In this document: positions 1 to 4,684 of the stretch, one piece after another | Position numbering within the stretch: the first letter of the stretch is position 1 | Layout of the letters: the number at the start of each line of letters is the position of its first letter | From: Flavobacteriales bacterium | GTDB taxonomy: Bacteria; Bacteroidota; Bacteroidia; Flavobacteriales_F; PHOS-HE28 | DNA length: 7,234 bases | Assembly (NCBI GenBank): GCA_020854015.1 | Contig: JADZGG010000041.1 | Coordinates: 1 to 7,234, forward strand | Direction of reading: 5' to 3' | Position numbers and translations under genes: made by a program | The notes under the pieces: model-generated | What the model was told of the DNA's origin: nothing | The model's database searches: none | Seen by the model: only the letters and a program-made list of their open reading frames with translations

Positions 1-2346
1 CGCTGGACGCAATGGGTCTTCCTGCAGCTCTTCGACAGCTGGTACAACATCGAGGCGAAACGCGCCGAGCCCATCGCCAGCCTCATCCGCCGCTTCGAGC
101 ACAACGGCTTCACCGGCATCGACCGCCGCCGCCTCACGGGCGATGAGGACATGGAGGCGCCGACCTTCACCGCCGAAGAGTGGAAGGCTTTCAACCCGCG
201 CGAACAGGAGGCCGTGCTGCAGTTCTTCCGCCTTGCTTACCGTAGCGAGGCCTGGGTGAACTGGTGTCCCGCGTTGGGCACCGTGCTCGCCAACGACGAA
301 GTGAAGGACGGCGTAAGCGAACGCGGCGGCCACCCCGTGGAGCGCAAGCGGATGCCGCATTGGAGCATTCGCATCACCGCTTACGCGCAACGCCTGCTCG
401 ATTCGCTCGATGAGCTGGATTGGAGCGAGAGCATCAAGGAAGCACAGCGCAACTGGATCGGCCGCAGCCGCGGGGCCTTGGTGAAGTTCCCTGTCGTGGG
501 GCATGAGGAGGTGATCGAGGTCTTCACCACGCGCCCGGACACCTTGTTCGGCGTCACCTTCGTGACGCTGGCACCGGAGCACCAATTGTTGGATAAGCTG
601 GTGACGCCCGAGCGCCGGGCCGAGGTGATGGCCTATTGCGAGCAGGCCAAGAACCGCAGCGAACGCGACCGCATGGCCGACGTGAAGACCGTGAGCGGCG
701 CCTTCACCGGAGCCTACGTCAAGCATCCCTTCACCGGTGCCGATGTGCCCATTTGGGTGGGCGATTACGTGCTCTTGGGCTACGCCACTGGTGCCGTGAT
801 GGCCGTGCCCGGCGGCGACCAGCGTGATTGGAACTTCGCCAGGCATTTCAACCTGCCGATCATCGCCGTCACGGAGGGCGCGGACATCGCCAAGGAAGCG
901 GACGAGCGCAAGGACGCGACCCTTATCAACAGTGGCTTCCTCAATGGGCTGGAGGTGCCGAACGCCATCACTCGCGCCATCCAGGAACTGGAGACGCTTG
1001 GCGTGGGCGAGGGCCGCATCAACTACCGCCTGCGCGATGCCGCCTTCGGTCGCCAGCGCTACTGGGGCGAACCCATTCCCATCTACTACGAGGACGGCCT
1101 GCCGAAGGCCGTGAAGGATGAGCACCTCCCGCTGGTGCTACCCGAAGTGGACAAGTTCCTGCCCACCGCCGATGGCGAACCACCCCTGGCCCGCGCGGCG
1201 GACTGGAGTTACTCCCCTCTCCATGGGAGAGGGGCCGGGGGAGAGGGCTACAGCCCTCTTGAGACCACGACCATGCCCGGCTGGGCCGGCAGCAGCTGGT
1301 ACTGGCTCCGTTACATGGACCCCGGCAACACCGAGCGCTTTGCCGGCAAAGAAGCCGTGGACTACTGGAAGCAGGTGGACCTGTACGTGGGCGGCAGCGA
1401 GCACGCCACCGGTCACCTGCTCTATGTACGCTTCTGGACCAAGTTCCTCTTCGATCGCGGCTTCATCGCGGTGGAAGAGCCCGCGCAGAAGCTGGTCAAC
1501 CAGGGGATGATCCAGGGGGTGTCGGCGATTCTCCCTTTCGTCAGCAATGCTGCCATAAGCTTGAGTTCGGAGGATCTGCACTTGGGATTAAATCGGCAGG
1601 AGACTCCCTTGCTTTATGTAAGTCAGTCCATTGTTGATAAAGGCGTGGCTAGGGCCACAGAACTAGTCACCGCTAGATATCTCGAATACTGGCCGTGGCT
1701 TGCAGAGTTGAGTTCAGAATCGAACTTCTCTTTCACCCTGAGCGATGCCCATGTTGACATTGAGCTAGTCGCGGCGAACAATTCTCTACGACATCAAGAG
1801 TTCAAGTTGAGGAAGGAACAGTCCTTCTCTAAGGATCGCGAAGTGGACTTCTTACTGGATGAAGAGGGCCGGATTCTAACACGGAGAGAGGTGGAGAAGA
1901 TGTCAAAGCGTTGGTTCAACGTTGTGAACCCCGATGACATCATCGAGAAGTACGGTGCGGACACGCTCCGCCTGTACGAGATGTTCCTGGGTCCGCTGGA
2001 ACAGAGCAAGCCGTGGGACACCAACGGCATTGAAGGCACGAGCCGTTTCCTGAAGAAGTTCTGGAACCTCTTCTTCGAGAGCGACATCCTCAGCGTGAGC
2101 GATGTGGCGGCGACCAAGGCCGAGCTGAAGGTGCTGCACGCCACCCTGAAGAAGGTGACCGAGGACATCGAGAAGCTCAGCTTCAACGGTAAGACCCGCC
2201 TGCAGCTTGAGTTCCCCATGGAGCTGGATGCGAAGAGCGTGGAAGCCGCCGTGCTCGCCAACCCCGAAGTGCAGGCCCGCCTGGAAGGCAAGTTGCCCAA
2301 GAAGGTGATCGTGGTGCCGAAGCGCATCGTGAACATCGTGATATAG
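1..2346 (+). CDS. leuS: Leucyl-tRNA synthetase, 5'-truncated by window edge, with apparent internal deletion
   Basis: This class I aminoacyl-tRNA synthetase charges tRNA-Leu with leucine in the cytoplasm. The frame is open from base 1, giving 781 visible residues; the N-terminus with the HIGH motif lies upstream. Visible landmarks, in order, are FDSWYN near the edge, the connective region ending RNWIGRS, the threonine-rich editing motif TTRPDT (526-543), GAVMAVPGGDQRD (790-828) with the editing-site Asp retained, the catalytic stretch MPGWAGSSWYWLRYMDP (1273-1323), LYVGGSEHATGH, NQGMIQG (to 1518), KMSKR in place of KMSKS (1897-1911), NVVNPDDIIEKYGADTLR, and the C-terminal tail ending KKVIVVPKRIVNIVI. 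Family identity is certain. Three oddities are visible: an in-frame palindrome at about 1210-1251, an enlarged AT-richer insert at 1519-1896, and a direct jump at 2176-2190 from the start of the anticodon-binding domain to the C-terminal domain. From memory of Bacteroidota homologues, roughly 75-85 residues are missing there. The gene may be a functional variant, a decaying copy, or a mis-assembled normal gene. Confidence 0.95.
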   Translation, partial: RWTQWVFLQLFDSWYNIEAKRAEPIASLIRRFEHNGFTGIDRRRLTGDEDMEAPTFTAEEWKAFNPREQEAVLQFFRLAYRSEAWVNWCPALGTVLANDEVKDGVSERGGHPVERKRMPHWSIRITAYAQRLLDSLDELDWSESIKEAQRNWIGRSRGALVKFPVVGHEEVIEVFTTRPDTLFGVTFVTLAPEHQLLDKLVTPERRAEVMAYCEQAKNRSERDRMADVKTVSGAFTGAYVKHPFTGADVPIWVGDYVLLGYATGAVMAVPGGDQRDWNFARHFNLPIIAVTEGADIAKEADERKDATLINSGFLNGLEVPNAITRAIQELETLGVGEGRINYRLRDAAFGRQRYWGEPIPIYYEDGLPKAVKDEHLPLVLPEVDKFLPTADGEPPLARAADWSYSPLHGRGAGGEGYSPLETTTMPGWAGSSWYWLRYMDPGNTERFAGKEAVDYWKQVDLYVGGSEHATGHLLYVRFWTKFLFDRGFIAVEEPAQKLVNQGMIQGVSAILPFVSNAAISLSSEDLHLGLNRQETPLLYVSQSIVDKGVARATELVTARYLEYWPWLAELSSESNFSFTLSDAHVDIELVAANNSLRHQEFKLRKEQSFSKDREVDFLLDEEGRILTRREVEKMSKRWFNVVNPDDIIEKYGADTLRLYEMFLGPLEQSKPWDTNGIEGTSRFLKKFWNLFFESDILSVSDVAATKAELKVLHATLKKVTEDIEKLSFNGKTRLQLEFPMELDAKSVEAAVLANPEVQARLEGKLPKKVIVVPKRIVNIVI
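1214..1248. repeat. Short palindromic repeat inserted in frame within leuS
   Basis: CCCCTCTCC (1214-1222) and GGAGAGGGG (1226-1234) form a perfect 9-bp hairpin with an ATG loop, followed by a purine-rich tail CCGGGGGAGAGGG (1235-1247). The leuS frame reads through it as SPLHGRGAGGEG. This stretch is not part of any LeuRS domain I know and lies just before the conserved TTTMPGWAG motif. The codons for YSPL occur on both sides (1210-1221 and 1249-1260; 9 of 12 bases identical), 39 bp apart, which could mark a duplicated insertion site. Near-identical CCCCTCTCC...GGAGAGGGG motifs with a CCGGGGG tail are, from general knowledge, scattered through many bacterial genomes as small intergenic palindromes. 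Multicopy status cannot be tested within this window. Confidence 0.7.
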
Positions 2347-2348
2347 TC

Positions 2349-2369
2349 GCACAGGCATCTTGCCTGTGC
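2349..2369. repeat. Perfect 9-bp hairpin just after leuS stop; dispersed-repeat-like, possible terminator
   Basis: GCACAGGCA (2349-2357) pairs perfectly with TGCCTGTGC (2361-2369) around the loop TCT, two bases after the leuS stop codon. The position would suit transcription termination or mRNA 3'-end protection, but no T-run follows, so a classical intrinsic terminator is doubtful. The core CACAGGCATCTTGCCTGTG resembles a small palindrome I know as a recurrent intergenic motif in several bacterial phyla, so a dispersed repeat is at least as likely as a dedicated terminator. Confidence 0.6.
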
Positions 2370-2428
2370 CCGATGGAAGCGTTGCTCCCAGCGCATGGTT
2401 CAGGGACCGCCTATGTCGGAGAGATCCT

Positions 2429-2572
2429 GCGCGCCAGCGGCCCAAGAGATCGCTTCGGCCCCTTCGGGATCCTCGCGATGACGGCATTTTTCATTTCCGT
2501 CATGGCGAGTCAGGCACAAGCGATCCCAAAGTACCTGGCCTGACGTGGCCATCTCTTAAGCCGCTGGCGCGC
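2429..2572. repeat. Compound inverted-repeat element, 144 bp, intergenic
   Basis: The outer arms are 2429-2450 and 2551-2572. Thirteen terminal base pairs are perfect (GCGCGCCAGCGGC against GCCGCTGGCGCGC), then two mismatches, then seven more pairs (AAGAGAT against ATCTCTT), so 20 of 22 positions pair. Nested inside are GATCGCTT (2448-2455) against AAGCGATC (2518-2525), and a 13-bp arm pair at 2472-2484 and 2497-2509 with one mismatch and a 12-base loop. The text of the left half (GAGATCGCTTCGG, CTTCGGGATCC, then CGCGATGACGG) resembles a repeat family common in intergenic DNA of Bacteroidota and other bacteria, usually seen as GATTGCTTCG...CGCAATGACG. No transposase is present. It may be a MITE-like or REP-like dispersed element. 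No clear target-site duplication is visible beside the arms. Confidence 0.7.
2472..2509. terminator. Inner stem-loop of the repeat, possible bidirectional terminator
   Basis: CTCGCGATGACGG (2472-2484) and CCGTCATGGCGAG (2497-2509) pair at 12 of 13 positions around a 12-base, T-rich loop. The stem is strong enough to stall transcription from leuS or from the opposite strand. There is no poly-T tract immediately after either arm, so a termination role is only a guess; it may simply be the core of the dispersed repeat. Confidence 0.35.
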
Positions 2573-2642
2573 CAGAGGGCAACACGCATTCGCCGCTCTT
2601 TACGATCTTCAGGGCCGCTGTGGATTCCTGGACGCACTAACA

Positions 2643-2999
2643 ATGATTGCATTGGATAACGAAGAGGTCAAGGCCAAGGTCGCTTTTCTGTTCAGGGATC
2701 TGCCGCTAGAGGCACTTCTGTCCTCCGCTACATTTATCAGGTCAGAGCTACTCCCACGATCCCACATACATGGCATCTATCAATTCAGGCTCGATCGAAT
2801 GGTTGCGATGGGCAAGACTGAACAGAGGCGTAAACCACTGATTGAGTTGCTGGAAGGCATCAAGTCCATCAATGATGAGGACGTTCGATTGAGCTTCATC
2901 CGCAGCGGGCCTATAGCGTGTGGTTTCTTCACTAATGTGGATATGACTGTGAAACTGGGTTGGTTAAGCAGTTTCCCAAGAGTTGAGTGGCAAACTTGA
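2643..2999 (+). CDS. Hypothetical protein, 118 aa, atypical composition; may be an N-truncated remnant
   Basis: I do not recognise this protein. From the ATG at 2643 it begins MIALDNEEVKAKVAFLF and continues with charged, helix-like segments (QRRKPLIELLEGIKSINDED) and a more hydrophobic end (GPIACGFFTNVDMTVKLGW). No signal peptide, membrane span or known motif is evident. The same frame is open upstream to 2544 without a convincing start codon, reading FAALYDLQGRCGFLDALTM just before the ATG. The true gene may therefore once have extended into the region now occupied by the palindromic element, making this a truncated remnant. Codon use (CGA, CTA, AGG, TCA, ATA) and about 50% GC over sampled lines differ from the efflux genes. 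No clear ribosome-binding site precedes the ATG. It could be non-coding. Confidence 0.4.
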   Translation: MIALDNEEVKAKVAFLFRDLPLEALLSSATFIRSELLPRSHIHGIYQFRLDRMVAMGKTEQRRKPLIELLEGIKSINDEDVRLSFIRSGPIACGFFTNVDMTVKLGWLSSFPRVEWQT

Positions 3000-3158
3000 C
3001 ACGCCGCTTGGCATATTGGCCCACTGACCAACTTCTCGAGGCCTGGCGCGACAAAGGCTACGCTCCCCGTTCGCCCCACAATCCCACCATCCAACATTCT
3101 GCCGTCGGCTTCGAACAAAGAGGCCGTTACATTTGTAACCATTACGAACGGAACGATC
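3000..3158. other. Intergenic region upstream of marR; no gene seen in its first 125 bases
   Basis: The stretch from the end of the small reading frame to the marR start has no convincing gene. Its last 35 bases carry the palindrome and promoter-like element described separately. The first part (TGGCATATTGGCCCACTGACC and onward) reads as AYWPTDQL in one frame, loosely like low-complexity spacer sequence I have seen in Bacteroidota genomes. That resemblance is weak and I assign it no function. Confidence 0.5.
3126..3139 (+). promoter_or_regulatory. Palindromic operator overlapping a Bacteroidota -7 promoter element
   Basis: GTTACA-TT-TGTAAC is a perfect 14-bp palindrome 19 bases before the marR start. 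TACATTTG at 3128-3135 inside it matches the Bacteroidota primary sigma -7 consensus TAnnTTTG exactly. A good -33 TTTG is not obvious; TTCTG at 3097-3101 is the nearest candidate and its spacing is loose. MarR-family dimers typically bind short palindromes that overlap their own promoters, so I infer an autorepression site that controls the whole efflux operon. The palindrome is seen directly; its binding partner is inferred. Confidence 0.6.
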
Positions 3159-3620
3159 ATGCCCACCTCCTCCATCGGCTACTGGTGCTCCATCGCGGCG
3201 CACCGCTACTTCGCCCGCTTGCAGGAGAAGCTGGAGCACTTGGACATCACGCACTGGTTCTTCGTGCTGCTCACCATTGAAGAAGGCGAAGGCAAATTGA
3301 GCCAGCAGGAGCTCGCCGACCAGCTGGATCTGGACAAGGTGGCCATGACCCGCGCGCTGGACCACTTGGGTCAGAAGGGCTACGTGGAGCGCTGCGATTG
3401 CGAAGGCGACCGCCGCAAGTACCTCATCAAGCTCACCGCAAAGGCCAAGCCCGCCGTCAAGGCCATCCGCAAGGCTTACGAAGAATTGAACGACGAGGCC
3501 ATGAAAGGCATGAAGAAGTCGGAACGCAAGGAATTCATGGAACAGATCGACCTCGTCGTTCACAACCTGCGCAGTGTGAAGGAGCGCGCGCAGGTCACCA
3601 CCAAGCGCATTCATCTATGA
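3159..3620 (+). CDS. MarR-family winged-helix transcriptional regulator
   Basis: This 153-residue protein has the usual MarR length. An N-terminal dimerisation helix (about 8-30) is followed by ITHWFFVLLTIEEGEGKLSQQ, the helix-turn-helix (about 47-73, with LSQQELADQL and the recognition helix VAMTRALDHLGQKGYV), the wing with the family signature GDRRKYLIKLT (83-93), and C-terminal dimerisation helices to the end. It would bind DNA as a dimer, usually as a repressor released by small phenolic or drug-like ligands or by oxidation. Two cysteines, C79 and C81, stand at the base of the wing. The ATG at 3159 was chosen because the frame-matched MarR text begins there and the operator and promoter lie just upstream. 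Its last bases overlap the adaptor gene by ATGA, so it probably regulates the pump genes it is transcribed with. The inducer cannot be told from sequence. Confidence 0.92.
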   Translation: MPTSSIGYWCSIAAHRYFARLQEKLEHLDITHWFFVLLTIEEGEGKLSQQELADQLDLDKVAMTRALDHLGQKGYVERCDCEGDRRKYLIKLTAKAKPAVKAIRKAYEELNDEAMKGMKKSERKEFMEQIDLVVHNLRSVKERAQVTTKRIHL

Positions 3621-4684
3621 AGCTAGCGATCCCTCTTATTGCAGTTGTTGTCCTCGCCTCATGCGGTGGCGGAAAGGAACAGGCCGCCGGTCCCGGTGCC
3701 ATGCCGCCGATGACCGTGCAGGTGCATGTGCTGAAGCCCGAGCCTTTGGACAATGCGCTGGTGACCACGGGCACGCTGATGGCGAACGAAGAGGTCGACC
3801 TGGTGAGCGAGCTTGCCGGTCGGGTCACGTCCATCGGCTTTGAGGAGGGTGGGAATGTCAGCGCCGGTCAGGTGTTGGTGCGCATCAATGACGACGAGCT
3901 GCAAGCGCAGTTGCGCAAGGCCGAAGCGAACCTGCGCTTGGCCAAGGACGATGAAGGTCGCAAGAAGCAGTTGCTCGCGGTGAGCGGCATCAGCCAGGAA
4001 CAGTACGACGCCTCACAAGCCCAGCTCGCTGCCATTCAGGCGGATGCCGATGACCTCCGCGCCAAGGTTTCGAAGAGCACGATCCGTGCGCCCTTCAAAG
4101 GGAAGGTGGGCCTGCGTTCCATCAGCGAGGGTGGCTACGTGGCCAGCAACACGCTGATCGCGAAGCTGCAGCAGACCGATCCCATGAAGCTGGAGTTCGC
4201 AGTGCCTGAGCGCTACGGCCGCATTATGAAGCCCGGCACATCCATCGGCTTCGCCTTGGAAGGGGACACGAGCACGTACCACGGTGAAGTGTACGCCGTG
4301 GATCCGAGCGTGGATGCGACGACGCGGACAGTGAAGGTGCGCGCGCGCAGCAACAATAGCGCTGGGCGCCTGATCCCCGGAGCCTTCGCGAAAGTGGATG
4401 TGCGCCTGGACAAGGTCGACGATGCGCTCATCATTCCGGCCGAAGCACTGATCCCCGACATCCAAGGGCAGAAGGTGTTGCTGATGAAAGGTGGGAAGGT
4501 CGTGAGCGCCCGTGTGCAGCTCGGCATCCGTACGGCCAACAGCGTGCAGCTCACCAGCGGTGTGCAGGCCGGCGACTCGGTGATCGTTACCGGATTGCTT
4601 GCACTGCGTGATGGCGCTGCGGTGCGTGCACTTGCGAAACAAGCGCCAGCGAAAGCGGTGAGCGCTGACAGCACGGCCCGATGA
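3617..4684 (+). CDS. RND efflux periplasmic adaptor (membrane fusion protein), lipoprotein
   Basis: This 355-residue adaptor links an RND inner-membrane pump to an outer-membrane channel. The start at 3617 overlaps the marR stop and gives a classic lipoprotein signal: a hydrophobic stretch from K2, then LASC with the lipidated Cys at position 16. An upstream in-frame extension exists but would run through marR and destroy the signal peptide. After a short linker come the first beta-barrel and lipoyl half (VTTGTLMANEEVDLVSELAGRV, split by GFEEGGNVSAGQVLVRIND), a charged alpha-hairpin (about 95-150, rich in Gln, Lys and Ala), the second lipoyl half with STIRAPFKGKVG (RAPF at 157-160), then the beta-barrel and membrane-proximal domains (DATTRTVKVRA, LIPGAFAKVDV, IIPAEALI). 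The order matches the AcrA/MexA type and the length is slightly short. No Shine-Dalgarno sequence is visible; ATGA overlaps on both sides suggest coupled translation. Confidence 0.94.
   Translation: MKLAIPLIAVVVLASCGGGKEQAAGPGAMPPMTVQVHVLKPEPLDNALVTTGTLMANEEVDLVSELAGRVTSIGFEEGGNVSAGQVLVRINDDELQAQLRKAEANLRLAKDDEGRKKQLLAVSGISQEQYDASQAQLAAIQADADDLRAKVSKSTIRAPFKGKVGLRSISEGGYVASNTLIAKLQQTDPMKLEFAVPERYGRIMKPGTSIGFALEGDTSTYHGEVYAVDPSVDATTRTVKVRARSNNSAGRLIPGAFAKVDVRLDKVDDALIIPAEALIPDIQGQKVLLMKGGKVVSARVQLGIRTANSVQLTSGVQAGDSVIVTGLLALRDGAAVRALAKQAPAKAVSADSTAR

Noticed and set aside
1138..1581. Minus-strand frame containing LSPGPSPMERG
   Set aside because: It is the complement of leuS. The familiar-looking motif is only the reverse translation of the palindromic repeat, not a protein.
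1519..1896. An intein or intron in leuS
   Set aside because: No splicing-domain motifs or terminal His-Asn-Cys pattern are present, and the segment end still aligns with the known lineage insert of LeuRS, so an enlarged domain fits better.
2360..2659. Plus-strand 99-codon frame through the leuS downstream spacer
   Set aside because: It is made almost wholly of the hairpin and the compound repeat, with Arg- and Pro-rich translation and no recognisable domain; not considered a gene.
2347..3158. tRNA, rRNA or CRISPR array in the spacers
   Set aside because: No cloverleaf-like arrangement with a T-loop GTTCRA, and no regularly spaced direct repeats were found.
3398..3616. N-terminal extension of the adaptor frame
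   Set aside because: It overlaps marR out of frame and reads as Arg/His-rich shadow sequence. The lipoprotein signal starting at 3617 fixes the real start.
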